Of a stretch of 62,207 nt of DNA, positions 35,954 to 44,912 are shown piece by piece; positions within the stretch are counted from its first letter, which is position 1; each line of letters starts with the position of its first letter. Origin of the DNA: Chryseosolibacter histidinae (GTDB lineage Bacteria; Bacteroidota; Bacteroidia; Cytophagales; Cyclobacteriaceae); contig NZ_JAHESF010000039.1 in NCBI RefSeq assembly GCF_018598225.1, forward strand, positions 1 to 62,207, written 5' to 3'. Below the pieces are notes generated by a model. The model worked only from the letters and a program-made list of their open reading frames with translations. It ran no database searches and was not told the DNA's origin. Both the position numbers and the translations under genes were made by a program.

Positions 35954-37081
35954 ATGCAAGGACGAAAAACAGCTTTGATCACCGGCGTAACAGGACAGGA
36001 TGGTGCTTACCTGTCGGCCTTCCTCCTGCAAAAAGGGTATATGGTGCATGGCATCAAGAGGCGCAGCTCGCTGATCAATACCGAGCGGATCGACCACCTC
36101 TACCAGGACCTCCATGAAGGCAATATTCATTTCAAGCTGCACTATGGTGACCTGACCGACGCAGGAAATATTATCCGCATCATCCAGGAAGTTCAACCCG
36201 ACGAGATCTACAACCTGGCGGCAATGTCGCATGTGAAGGTGAGCTATGACATCCCCGAGTACACAGCCAACACAGACGCCCTGGGCACACTGCGCATCCT
36301 GGAGGCGATCAGGATCCTGAACCTCACTGACAAGACCAGACTTTACCAGGCATCTACTTCCGAGCTTTACGGAATGGTGCACGAGATCCCACAAAGCGAG
36401 CGTACACCTTTTTACCCGCGCTCGCCCTACGCAGCAGCCAAGCTTTACGGATACTGGATCGTTGTCAATTACAGGGAAGCGTATAGAATGTTTGCCTGCA
36501 ATGGCATCCTGTTTAATCATGAGTCACCCATCCGTGGTGAGACCTTCGTTACCCGCAAGATCACCCGCGCCGTGGCCCGCATCGCCCTCGGCATGCAGGA
36601 CAAGCTGTACCTTGGCAACCTGAACGCAAAACGCGACTGGGGTCATGCCAAAGATTACGTGGAAGCCATGTGGCTGATGCTGCAGCAGGATAAACCGCAG
36701 GACTTTGTGATCGCCACCGGAGAGAGTACAACGGTACGTGACTTCACCAAAATGGCGTTTGCCGAAGTGGGTATTACGCTCGAGTTTGTCGGTGAAGGAG
36801 CAGAAGAGATCGGTGTGGTGGTCGACAGCGTGAACCTCAATTATTATATCCCCCTGGGTACTGTGGTGGTTGCCGTAGACCCGCGCTATTTCCGCCTTGC
36901 AGAAGTAGACATCCTCATCGGTGATTCATCCAAAGCCCGCAAGGTGCTGAACTGGGAACCGCGAATCACGGTTAAAGAGCTTGTTAAAGAAATGGTAGAA
37001 GCCGACCTTAAATTATTCAAACGGGATAGGATTCTGCGCTCGAACGGGCATGAGGTACTCAGTACTGATGATAGATGGTGA
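35954..37081 (+). CDS. gmd: GDP-mannose 4,6-dehydratase
   Basis: 375 residues, close to the usual 370. [19 protein letters not shown] is the NADP-binding start typical of Gmd; [43 protein letters not shown] and [12 protein letters not shown] give the catalytic Thr/Glu and Yxxx[18 protein letters not shown] is also a Gmd block. The product, GDP-4-keto-6-deoxymannose, feeds GDP-fucose, GDP-rhamnose or GDP-perosamine. None of the usual second enzymes (Fcl, Rmd, Per) is adjacent, so the final sugar is open. A GH29 fucosidase gene about 11 kb away makes fucose an attractive guess. It is divergent from the WcaJ-like gene. Confidence 0.95.
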   Translation: MQGRKTALITGVTGQDGAYLSAFLLQKGYMVHGIKRRSSLINTERIDHLYQDLHEGNIHFKLHYGDLTDAGNIIRIIQEVQPDEIYNLAAMSHVKVSYDIPEYTANTDALGTLRILEAIRILNLTDKTRLYQASTSELYGMVHEIPQSERTPFYPRSPYAAAKLYGYWIVVNYREAYRMFACNGILFNHESPIRGETFVTRKITRAVARIALGMQDKLYLGNLNAKRDWGHAKDYVEAMWLMLQQDKPQDFVIATGESTTVRDFTKMAFAEVGITLEFVGEGAEEIGVVVDSVNLNYYIPLGTVVVAVDPRYFRLAEVDILIGDSSKARKVLNWEPRITVKELVKEMVEADLKLFKRDRILRSNGHEVLSTDDRW

Positions 37082-37203
37082 AAAACAAGAAGCCAGGAGT
37101 CAGGAGCCAGAAGTCAGAAGAGTGTCCCCACGGTCAACGGTATGTCGTTGAAATTAGGTGTGCCATTCTGACTCCTGACTCCTGGCTTCTGACTCCTGGG
37201 CTT
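37082..37203. repeat. Word-repeat spacer (AGGAGTCAGGAG family), large imperfect hairpin
   Basis: Begins at the gmd stop. Left arm AGAAGCCAGGAGTCAGGAG near 37088-37106 has its complement on the right (CTCCTGACTCCTGGCTTCT, near 37170-37188), giving a long stem with about 60 bases between. It probably acts as a transcript end between gmd and the convergent regulator. Confidence 0.75.
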
Positions 37204-37232
37204 TTACTCCTCACTCTTTTTCATACTCGTAT

Positions 37233-38315
37233 TTATACTCGTAAAAGTGGTGCATGACTCGGTCTCTTGTTATTCCGTTCAAGTCGTGATTTGTCGAGGA
37301 TGCGGATGCCTTCACCCTGAATGTCAATAAGGCCTTCTTCCTTAAAATCGGCGAGGGTCCTGTTCAATGATTCGGTGGCGGTGCCGATCATGCTTGAAAT
37401 ATCTTTACGTGTGATGGTGATGACCGATTTTTTGTTGAGGATGTACAGGTCGTTGATCTTCAACAATGCGCCGGCTACGCGTTGGCGAACCGATTGGTAG
37501 GCAATGTCCAGTAAACGGCTTTCGGCTTCAATCAGGTTGAACGATAGCATTTTGATGAACATCTTGGCGATGTCTCTGCTGGAGTAGATCTTGTTCAGGA
37601 AGTCCTGCTTGGGGATGATGGCGATCTCGGAGTCTTCTCTTACCTCGGCGCTTTCGATGTGGGGCAGGTCTTCCACCAGCGAAACGTAGCCCAGGTAATC
37701 TCCGCCTTTGTGAAAACCGGTGATTAACTCTTTTCCTTCGTAGTTTACTTTGTACGTTTTCACCCTGCCTCTTACGATGTAGAAAAGATCGGAGGCAGAC
37801 TGGCCTTCCATAAAGATGAACTCCTTTTTTCGGAAGAGGCGGGTATGCTGGTGCTCGAATAACTTGTGGTTCTTCAGCTCGTTGACCCGGTCCTTCAGGT
37901 GAGTCACTGACGTCATGTCGTTGGTGTAATTCGCCTTGATGTAATTGCTCTTCCGCAGTCTCACTTCGATCACTTTCAGCAGGTCAAGTCCGTAGAATGG
38001 TTTGGTGATGTAGTCATCGGCGCCCAGGTTCATGCCTGTACGCATATCAGCCTTATCGGCTTTGGCTGTGAGAAAGATAAAGGGAATGCTGGCCATATCG
38101 GGATCGCTGTTCAGGATATGGAGTACACCATACCCGTCCAGGTCAGGCATCATGATGTCACATAGGATCAGGTCGGGGTGGTGCTGCTGGGCGAGTTCGA
38201 TCCCTGCCTTGCCATTGGGGGCGCTGAGCACGTTGTAATGAGCCAGGCCGAGAATGCTGCAAATGTTCTCTGACATTTCCGCATTGTCTTCGATGACTAA
38301 AATGGTGATTTTCAT
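37233..38315 (-). CDS. Response regulator fused to Crp/Fnr-type effector (copy 1)
   Basis: 360 residues from the ATG at 38315, which gives MKITILVIEDNAEM; the longer frame lacks similarity. Receiver: acidic pair ED at 9-10, phospho-acceptor D53 in LILCDIMMPDLDGYGVL, Lys in DDYITKPF. It is followed by a cyclic-nucleotide-binding-like beta-roll (FRKKEFIFMEGQSASDLFYIVRGR) and a Crp-type winged helix (ITRKDISSMIGTATESLNRTLADFKEEGLI). It is paralogous with the protein at 41113 along its whole length. It is divergent from the histidine kinase gene. Likely a DNA-binding regulator controlled by phosphorylation; the ligand of the beta-roll, if any, is unknown. Confidence 0.9.
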   Translation of the reverse strand: MKITILVIEDNAEMSENICSILGLAHYNVLSAPNGKAGIELAQQHHPDLILCDIMMPDLDGYGVLHILNSDPDMASIPFIFLTAKADKADMRTGMNLGADDYITKPFYGLDLLKVIEVRLRKSNYIKANYTNDMTSVTHLKDRVNELKNHKLFEHQHTRLFRKKEFIFMEGQSASDLFYIVRGRVKTYKVNYEGKELITGFHKGGDYLGYVSLVEDLPHIESAEVREDSEIAIIPKQDFLNKIYSSRDIAKMFIKMLSFNLIEAESRLLDIAYQSVRQRVAGALLKINDLYILNKKSVITITRKDISSMIGTATESLNRTLADFKEEGLIDIQGEGIRILDKSRLERNNKRPSHAPLLRV

Positions 38316-38906
38316 AAGGTCGTTGTTTGGGTTGGGTTGATTCTGGCGATAAACAAAAGAAGGGCTTTTGACCAAAAGCCTCATTTGTGAAAATCGAATT
38401 TTTATGGGATTCCTTTCTGTTGCCGAAGGGACAGATTTCAGGTGTCGATTGTGTAAATAAATGCTCATGTTTAACCGGCATTGGCATACAATCTTGTTCT
38501 GGGGTAAAGTATTTGCGGAGTGAAAGTAGTCATCAAAATCCAGTGCCAACGATGATATTTGTCATTCTTGCGCAATGATAAATATTCCGACTTCCAAACT
38601 TCTCACCGTTGTTCTTCCGGTCAATTCTTGGTTATAAACAGTGCTGCCCGCCCCGTTCGTCATGCTGGTGATAGCGCTGTGGGGTAAATTAAAGTCCTGC
38701 ACGAATTTTTTGAATTGTTACTGAAGCGCAAATAAAAAATCATTGCCGTGCCTGCATTGTTTTATCGTAAAAGAAGCATGTTATCGGGGTCGTTCGCGGT
38801 ATATATTTTATAGGTACCAGAATAATAAACCAAAGTAAGGAATACAGAATATAAGAGGAAGTGTGCCATATCCTTCTGGTATTGGTGTGATCACAAAAAG
38901 TGCAGA
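38316..38906. promoter_or_regulatory. 591-bp divergent intergenic region, no gene
   Basis: Lies between the minus-strand regulator and the plus-strand kinase and should hold both promoters and probably the regulators' binding sites. The right end is A+T-rich (TATATATTTTATAGG near 38800-38815). I found no convincing dyad, -33/-7 pair or small gene. Confidence 0.3.
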
Positions 38907-41099
38907 ATGCTTATTACTATCCTTAACGTCATTGCCATCTTGCTTGCTTTAACCGGCATTTTGTACCTCATGCTGTTCGGGATGAGGGCGGAGTCTGCAA
39001 GAGACCGCAAGGTGATGTTTGTAATGACCATCGCTGTACTGCTTTCCTTTGCAGGCGTGATGATCTCCGTCAGGGGACTGGATAAGAAAACCCTCCTGGC
39101 GGTGGAGCTGCTTTACGCGATCACTATCTGGCTTGTTATCTTCCTGTACATCCGATTCAGCCACACGCTGGTCTCGGCAGGGTCAAAGTATAAAAAGTTT
39201 TTTGATGCATTGGTGGAAGGATGCAGCCAGGGTATTGTGATCATGAACAAGGTGGGGGAGGTGGTGGCTGCCAACGCCAAAGCAATGTTTCTGTTCGATT
39301 GTGACAAAGGAGACGAGCTGCATCACAAGCTGCAGCAATTGGTTCAAGCAGATACCGCAGATCATCCAGGTGAAGATACCCCCCGGCAGGATATGGTCTT
39401 AAAAGAGAATAAAAACAGCAAGGAAGGGCTTAAGGTGAGCAAACATCCCTTTACGTGGGAGACGGAAGAGTACGAGGTTTTGTTCGTGGAAGATACTCCC
39501 TTGCCCTCTCCGTTGTCGCAGGGCCTGGAGTGGCACCAGGAATTTCACAACGTGCTGATGGATCTCGCGCCTGTCTTTCTGCTCGCCATAGGAAGCGACG
39601 GCAGAATACTGTACATCAACAACCATGGAAAGAAGCTGCTCGGTGTAACCGAAGGTGGCCTGAATGGCAATTGGCTTGATCACATTCCCCCTGAAATACG
39701 ATCGGAGGCTATGGAATTCTTTTTGAACCCCCGGGCGGCCACCGTGAGCTTTACCTGTCCCATCATTGCAGGCAACACCGAGGGGTACTGTGTGCGGTGG
39801 CGGTGGGCTGGCATGAAAGACCTTGAGAATATCGGTCATACCTATGTGTTTTCAGGCGAGGATGTAACCGCCGCCCGGAACGAACGAAACGCCATCGATG
39901 AAGAGCTTACAAAGGTGATCGGCGCCAATGAAGAACTGGAAGTGAAAGTCACCCAGCGTACGAAGGAGCTTAAAGACCTGCATCATGACCTCCATAACCA
40001 GATCAGGGAACGCAAGTACATAGAGAATGAATTATTGAACAGCCAGCGGTTATACAATACCCTGGCTTATAACTTCCCCAATGGGATCATCGGTGTTCTG
40101 AACAAGGACCTTCGGTATGTCATGCTCGACGGCAAAGAGCTGGAGCGTATGAAAGTAAAGGCCGATGACCTGATCGGCCGCAGGATCTTTGAGATCTATC
40201 CCGATGCCAACGTTTATGAGACCAAGCTCAGAAAGGCGTTCTCAGGCGAGCATGTTTCGTTCGATGTGGAGCTTTCAGGCTCGATCTATAATATAATTGC
40301 AGTTGCCTTGCCTGACATGCAGCGCGACGAGATCAAAGAGATCCTGGTCATCATCAGCAACATCACCCAATGGAAGCGGCTTGAAGAAGACCTGCACCGG
40401 GTTATCGCGAAAGAAAGGAACCTTGTTGAGCTCAAGTCGCGGTTTGTGACCATGGCGTCGCACGAGTTCAGAACGCCCCTGGGCACCATCCTGTCGTCTG
40501 TCTTCCTGCTGGAGCGATACAACGATTCGGGTTACGAAGAGAAGCGGGCCATCCACATTAACCGCATCAAAAAAACGGTGAATAACCTCACGGAAGTTTT
40601 GAACGACTTTCTTTCCATCGGCAAGCTCGAAGAGGGCAAGGTGCAGGCAATACCCCGGCAGACCAACATCGTTGAGGCGATCAAAGATGTGGTAAAAGAA
40701 ATGCGGTCGTTAAAGAAACCTGACCAGCGCATCGAGTACACGGCCAGGGGACAAAGCCGCACGGTGATGGTTGATTCCCACCTGCTGCACAATACGCTGA
40801 TGAACCTGATCTCCAACGCCATCAAGTATTCACCGGTGAACGGCACCGTATCGGTGATCAGCGATCTTGCCGATGATTGCCTCCTGGTTTATGTCATCGA
40901 TCACGGCCTGGGAATCCTCGAAGAAGATCAGCCGCATATCTTTGAACGATTTTTCCGGTCGAGAAATGCAACCAGCATCGATGGAACGGGATTAGGCCTG
41001 CATATCGTAAAAAAGTATGTTGAGCTGATGCACGGCTCCATAGATTTTACCAGCGACGAGAACGGCACTACCTTCAAGGTGTTGATCCCTGTGGAATGA
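38907..41099 (+). CDS. Membrane-bound multi-PAS histidine kinase
   Basis: 730 residues. Three N-terminal membrane helices (about 3-25, 35-55 and 65-88). Then PAS-like domains, the clearest with VFLLAIGSDGRILYINNHGK (about 220-330) and FPNGIIGVLNKDLRYVMLDG (about 390-490), separated by a coiled coil (EELEVKVTQRTKELKDLHHD). Kinase core: H-box MASHEFRTPLG with His519, N-box LMNLISNAIKYSP, G1 DHGLGI and G2 GTGLGLHIVKKYVELMHG. The next gene, 13 bp on, is a receiver-Crp regulator and its probable partner; a paralogous regulator lies upstream on the opposite strand. The signal sensed is unknown. Confidence 0.93.
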   Translation: MLITILNVIAILLALTGILYLMLFGMRAESARDRKVMFVMTIAVLLSFAGVMISVRGLDKKTLLAVELLYAITIWLVIFLYIRFSHTLVSAGSKYKKFFDALVEGCSQGIVIMNKVGEVVAANAKAMFLFDCDKGDELHHKLQQLVQADTADHPGEDTPRQDMVLKENKNSKEGLKVSKHPFTWETEEYEVLFVEDTPLPSPLSQGLEWHQEFHNVLMDLAPVFLLAIGSDGRILYINNHGKKLLGVTEGGLNGNWLDHIPPEIRSEAMEFFLNPRAATVSFTCPIIAGNTEGYCVRWRWAGMKDLENIGHTYVFSGEDVTAARNERNAIDEELTKVIGANEELEVKVTQRTKELKDLHHDLHNQIRERKYIENELLNSQRLYNTLAYNFPNGIIGVLNKDLRYVMLDGKELERMKVKADDLIGRRIFEIYPDANVYETKLRKAFSGEHVSFDVELSGSIYNIIAVALPDMQRDEIKEILVIISNITQWKRLEEDLHRVIAKERNLVELKSRFVTMASHEFRTPLGTILSSVFLLERYNDSGYEEKRAIHINRIKKTVNNLTEVLNDFLSIGKLEEGKVQAIPRQTNIVEAIKDVVKEMRSLKKPDQRIEYTARGQSRTVMVDSHLLHNTLMNLISNAIKYSPVNGTVSVISDLADDCLLVYVIDHGLGILEEDQPHIFERFFRSRNATSIDGTGLGLHIVKKYVELMHGSIDFTSDENGTTFKVLIPVE

Positions 41100-41112
41100 A
41101 CATCACTTTTTG

Positions 41113-42174
41113 ATGAAGGATATGAAAACTATTCTTGTCATAGAAGATAATGCTGAAATGCTCGATAACCTGGCCGGCATCCTGGAGCTGGCAAATTATA
41201 AAGTGCTCACCGCTCCCAACGGAAAAGCAGGCGTTGACATTGCTACCCGCCTGAAGCCAGACCTGATCCTTTGCGATGTGATGATGCCCGTGCTCGACGG
41301 CTATGGCGTGCTGCACATTCTCAGCAACGACCGCTCTACCCGTAATATTCCCTTTATCTTTCTTACAGCCCTGGGCGATAAAAGTGATTTCAGGCGGGGC
41401 ATGCGCCTCGGTGCTGACGATTACATCATCAAACCTTTCGACGGCCTGGAGCTGCTTCAGGCCATCGAGATGCGCATCAAAAAAAAGCAGCACATCGAAG
41501 AGGCTGTAAAAGAAGGACTGATCGACCTGGACGATCTTTTCAACAACGTGCACAGGCCGGCAACGTGGGAGGGCTTTGGCGAATCGGTATCGCTGAGGGT
41601 TTATAAGAAAAAGGAGATCGCCTTCATCGAAGGCAGGCAGGCCACGGAGGTCTTCTTTATCAACAAGGGTAAAATGAAAACTTACAAGTCGAGCAAGGAG
41701 GGCAAAGAGCTGATCACGGGCTTGCACAGCACCGGTACCTTTATTGGCGTAGCCCCGTTCTTTTACAACTCCATCAATTCGGAGACCGCCATGGCGCTCG
41801 AAGATTCCGAGGTCTATGTGCTGCAGAAGGAAGAGTTCTTCAGGGCGCTTTTTGCCAACATGGACGCCGCTAAAAAACTGATGCAGGCGCTTTCATCGGC
41901 GTTGATCGAAACGCAGCGGCGTTTGCTGGAGGTAGCCTATCATACCGTACGGCAACGGGTGGCCAGCACGTTGTTGTGGATCTACGAGCGATATGGACTT
42001 GGGGAGGCAACAGCGTATGTGATCACCGAATCGCGCAAAGACCTCTCCGGCATCATTGGCACTGCCGTGGAATCACTCAACCGTACCCTCGCCGATTTCA
42101 AAGACGAAGGCCTGATCGATATCATCGATTCCGGCATCATGTTGCTGGACAAGAAAAGACTGGAGAAACTTTGA
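41113..42174 (+). CDS. Response regulator fused to Crp/Fnr-type effector (copy 2)
   Basis: 353 residues from ATG 41113; ATG 41122 would align exactly with the paralogue's start and is equally possible. Receiver: ED pair, D55 in LILCDVMMPVLDGYGVL, Lys in DDYIIKPFDG. Then the beta-roll (YKKKEIAFIEGRQATEVFFI) and the winged helix (ESRKDLSGIIGTAVESLNRT, LADFKDEGLI). It is co-transcribed with the histidine kinase and probably phosphorylated by it. The same NRTLADFK(E/D)EGLIDI block in both copies suggests that they bind similar DNA sites. Confidence 0.9.
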   Translation: MKDMKTILVIEDNAEMLDNLAGILELANYKVLTAPNGKAGVDIATRLKPDLILCDVMMPVLDGYGVLHILSNDRSTRNIPFIFLTALGDKSDFRRGMRLGADDYIIKPFDGLELLQAIEMRIKKKQHIEEAVKEGLIDLDDLFNNVHRPATWEGFGESVSLRVYKKKEIAFIEGRQATEVFFINKGKMKTYKSSKEGKELITGLHSTGTFIGVAPFFYNSINSETAMALEDSEVYVLQKEEFFRALFANMDAAKKLMQALSSALIETQRRLLEVAYHTVRQRVASTLLWIYERYGLGEATAYVITESRKDLSGIIGTAVESLNRTLADFKDEGLIDIIDSGIMLLDKKRLEKL

Positions 42175-42304
42175 GCGGCTAGGCTCAACGGGTAGAATGC
42201 AGAAATGCAAAACGCAAAGAACGCAAAGGAGGCGCAAAGAGCGCAGAGGAATGTAGGCTCTGCGGCCCTCCGCGTTCTCTCCGCGCCCTCTGCGGTTAAG
42301 GTAT
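42175..42304. repeat. Word-repeat spacer (CGCAAAG / CCGCAGAG family) between convergent genes
   Basis: The left half carries AACGCAAAGAACGCAAAGG and the right half CTCTGCGG / CTCTCCGCG words, their partial complements. Bases 42211-42254 match 11991-12034 inverted with a single mismatch over 44 bases. It fills the whole gap between the receiver-Crp gene and the convergent methyltransferase gene. Confidence 0.85.
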
Positions 42305-43114
42305 TTAAACCTCAACCGTTACCCTCAGAAACGTAGCGGGGATCGATGTACCTCCGGTACCATTCTTATTCTGGGTATTGAACAATGTTTCCAGCTCGCG
42401 TTGCAGGTCGGCTGCCTTGCCGTTCTTTTCCGCAGCTTCGAAAGCATTCATGGTAGGGCCATAGTAATTTTTGAACCGCTCAACGAACTGTGCAGGCGTA
42501 AAAGATCCGTTAAAAGTGTAGGTGTCACGGGTGAAGGAGATCTTTTGCTTCGGAACACCGGCGCCACCGAAACGCTCCACTACCTGGTCTTCCACACCCC
42601 ACAACATCGGGCTCACAAAACCTTCCGGGGGCGGAGGTGTATAAGCCGAGCTGATCTTCAGGATCTGTGCAACGAGCGTGGGGTCTCCCGGGATCCAGTT
42701 GCCCATCACGATCCGTCCGCCGGGACGTGTAACACGAACCATTTCTTTGGCAACGTCAAAAGGTTTGGGCGCGAACATGGCACCGAAGATACTGACGGTG
42801 AGGTCGAACGTGTGATCTTTCAGGTCCTGCAGGTTCGTGGCGTCACCTTCCTGGAACGTACAGTTTGTAAGGCCTTCCGCTTTTGCACGTTGGGTGCCGG
42901 CTTTGACCAGGTTGCTGGCTATATCGACACCTGTTACGTTGGCGCCGAGCTTTGCTGCCGGTATGGCCGTAGTACCGTCGCCACAGCCAAGGTCAAGAAC
43001 ATTGAGGCCTTTGGTGACCCCCAATTTAGCAACCAGTGCTGTACCACTTTCACGCATGGTTTCGGCGATGCGGGTGAAGTCACCTTTTTCCCAGAGTTGT
43101 TTGTTTGGATTCAT
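42305..43114 (-). CDS. Class I SAM-dependent methyltransferase
   Basis: 269 residues. SAM-binding motif I is LNVLDLGCGDGTTAIPAAKL, followed by VTGVDIASNLV (motif with acidic residue binding the ribose) and GDATNLQDL. Motif FDLTVSIFGAMFAPKPFDVA and RPGGRIVMGNW are post-I blocks of the UbiE/Coq5-like group. The substrate is unknown. It is a single gene between two repeat-bearing spacers, convergent with the two-component operon. Confidence 0.85.
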   Translation of the reverse strand: MNPNKQLWEKGDFTRIAETMRESGTALVAKLGVTKGLNVLDLGCGDGTTAIPAAKLGANVTGVDIASNLVKAGTQRAKAEGLTNCTFQEGDATNLQDLKDHTFDLTVSIFGAMFAPKPFDVAKEMVRVTRPGGRIVMGNWIPGDPTLVAQILKISSAYTPPPPEGFVSPMLWGVEDQVVERFGGAGVPKQKISFTRDTYTFNGSFTPAQFVERFKNYYGPTMNAFEAAEKNGKAADLQRELETLFNTQNKNGTGGTSIPATFLRVTVEV

Positions 43115-43146
43115 CTTTTTTAAATTATGGTGAAGGTTTAATTGGT

Positions 43147-43220
43147 AGATGTGAGATATGAGATGTTTGATCGAATGCGCAGCTGTTTTTCTGAAGTCTC
43201 AGGTCTGATATCTCAAATCT
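43147..43220. repeat. Imperfect inverted repeat (GAGATATGAGA family) running into a stop codon
   Basis: Left arm AGATGTGAGATATGAGA (43147-43163) pairs with TCTGATATCTCAAATCT (43204-43220), 15 of 17 positions. The right arm overlaps the first bases of the decarboxylase stop codon (minus strand), so the decarboxylase transcript ends in this fold. Confidence 0.65.
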
Positions 43221-44736
43221 ATTGTCTATGGTTCATCAATTGAACGGGCGCCGAATGGTTCATCAGCTTCCGGTGGAGCTTCCGCCCCTCGTGCACAATG
43301 GTCTCGACGATCTCCACAATGTCTTTTTCCGAAGTCCTGAAATTGACGATACATCCTCTCAGGCAATATTTGCCATTAACGATGGCGTTGGATAGAAACA
43401 CTTCTCCGCTTCGCTGAAGCACATTGAGTAGCGCTTCGTTGAGCGTATTCAAATATGTTTCCCTGTTATCCATCGTGTCCAATCCGAGAAGTGGAACATA
43501 GCGCAGCGTTGTGATGCTTAAATGCTGTGTGACGGCTTCCAGCTCCGAATGTTTGTCGGCGAGATGAAACAGGAGTTGCGACAGCTCGATGTTCTGCCGG
43601 ATCATTTGAATGTAGCCTTTCCTGCCTGCCTGTTGCAATGCTGCCCAGATCTTTAGCGCTCTGAATCCGCGGGAGTTTTGAAAACCATATTCATGGTAGT
43701 TGTGTGGCCTGGATTCGGTGTCGTTGAAATTGTAGTAAACAGGATGCGTGCTGTAAGTTTCGATCAGCGTATTGGGATCTTTTACCAGCGTACATCCTGC
43801 TTCCAGCGGACTGTATAGCCACTTGTGTGGATCGATCGCGATGGAATCGGCATCGGCAATTCCTTCGAAAACCTTTTTGAGCTCGGGCAACGCAGCTGCC
43901 GGCGCGCCATAGGCACCATCGATGTGAAACCAAAGGTCATACGTTTTGCAAAGGGCGCTGATCGATCGCAGGTCGTCCACTGCTCCGGTGCTCACGTCGC
44001 CGGCATTGCCGATCACCATGAAGGGGTTGCAGCCGTTCTCCAGGTCGCGGGTGATCGCTTGTTCCAGCAGGTCGATCCGGATCCTGTGATGCTCGTCCTG
44101 TTCGATCCAGCGGATGCCGCCGGTGCCGATGCCGAAGAAAAAAGAAGCTTTTTCAATCCACGCATGGGTAGCTTTTGAACAATAGACGGTCATAGGTTTG
44201 CTGCTGGCGATGCCTTCTGTTTTGATCGACTTCGGTGCCTTCGCCGTTCTTGCCGCGAGAAAAGCGGTGAAGTTGGCCATGTTGCCGCCACTCACCAGGA
44301 TGCCTCCGTACGAAGGGCCAACGCCAATGAATTCTCCCAGCCACCGGATGGTCTGCTGCTCGATCTCCGTTGCCATGGGACTGAGAATATTGGCACCTAC
44401 ATTGGGATTGACCGCCGCACCCAGCAGGTCAGCCAGCGCGCCGATGGGCGTGGCCGATGAGGTGATGTATCCGAGAAACTTCGGGTGCCCATTCAAAAGC
44501 GAATGATCGAAAAGCAGGTTCGTGGCCCTTTTGATGATCGCGTCCGCTGAAATACCGGTTTCAGGTAACGGTGCTGTTCCGAGAAATGACCGGAGCTGGT
44601 CGGCTGTTTTGGTCGTTGTAACGGGCCTTTCCTGGATCGTATCCAGAAGAAAGGCGATCCTGTCGATCAGGTGATAGCCGGCGGTCTTAAATTCTTCGGC
44701 CGTCATGCTGACAGGTGTGGTTGTTTGCTTTGACAT
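43219..44736 (-). CDS. PLP-dependent group II decarboxylase (aromatic-amino-acid/glutamate type)
   Basis: 505 residues. The PLP lysine is Lys305 in SIAIDPHKWLYSP; WFHIDGAYGAPAAALPEL holds the Asp that binds the pyridine nitrogen, and GILVSGGNMANFTAFLAAR is the phosphate-binding region. HPKFLGYITSSATPIGALAD is the usual N-terminal active-site segment. The family covers aromatic-L-amino-acid, glutamate and diaminobutyrate decarboxylases; the sequence looks nearest the aromatic/tyrosine type, but that is a guess. It is divergently transcribed from an AraC-type regulator, and two direct repeats lie 54-86 bp upstream of its start. Confidence 0.9.
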   Translation of the reverse strand: MSKQTTTPVSMTAEEFKTAGYHLIDRIAFLLDTIQERPVTTTKTADQLRSFLGTAPLPETGISADAIIKRATNLLFDHSLLNGHPKFLGYITSSATPIGALADLLGAAVNPNVGANILSPMATEIEQQTIRWLGEFIGVGPSYGGILVSGGNMANFTAFLAARTAKAPKSIKTEGIASSKPMTVYCSKATHAWIEKASFFFGIGTGGIRWIEQDEHHRIRIDLLEQAITRDLENGCNPFMVIGNAGDVSTGAVDDLRSISALCKTYDLWFHIDGAYGAPAAALPELKKVFEGIADADSIAIDPHKWLYSPLEAGCTLVKDPNTLIETYSTHPVYYNFNDTESRPHNYHEYGFQNSRGFRALKIWAALQQAGRKGYIQMIRQNIELSQLLFHLADKHSELEAVTQHLSITTLRYVPLLGLDTMDNRETYLNTLNEALLNVLQRSGEVFLSNAIVNGKYCLRGCIVNFRTSEKDIVEIVETIVHEGRKLHRKLMNHSAPVQLMNHRQ

Positions 44737-44789
44737 ATCAGGTCTTGATGATGAAGCAAAGCTAGGTACTTAGCGGGGGGCATGCTTTA

Positions 44790-44822
44790 CTTATAGGTCC
44801 AGATCCATGCCTTATAGGTCCA
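44790..44822. promoter_or_regulatory. Two 12-bp direct repeats 21 bp apart, putative AraC-family operator
   Basis: CTTATAGGTCCA occurs at 44790-44801 and again at 44811-44822. The start-to-start distance is 21 bp, two helical turns, which is the spacing used by AraC-type proteins at adjacent half-sites. The sites lie in the shared regulatory region of the decarboxylase and the AraC-type gene. Inference: the regulator acts here, mainly on the decarboxylase. Confidence 0.65.
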
Positions 44823-44912
44823 TTTGTTATATTTTGTGTTACTTTTAAGGTGTCTTTGCCCTGCTTTCAAAAGCTGGGAGCATTTTACGCCCTCATCGGG
44901 ACAGACGTTTTT

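Noticed and set aside
35903-36520. 205-codon minus-strand frame opposite gmd
   Set aside because: Gmd is intact on the plus strand; the antisense frame shows no motifs.
38316-38549. N-terminal extension of the receiver-Crp protein by 78 residues
   Set aside because: The paralogue begins at the receiver domain, and the extension shows no domain.
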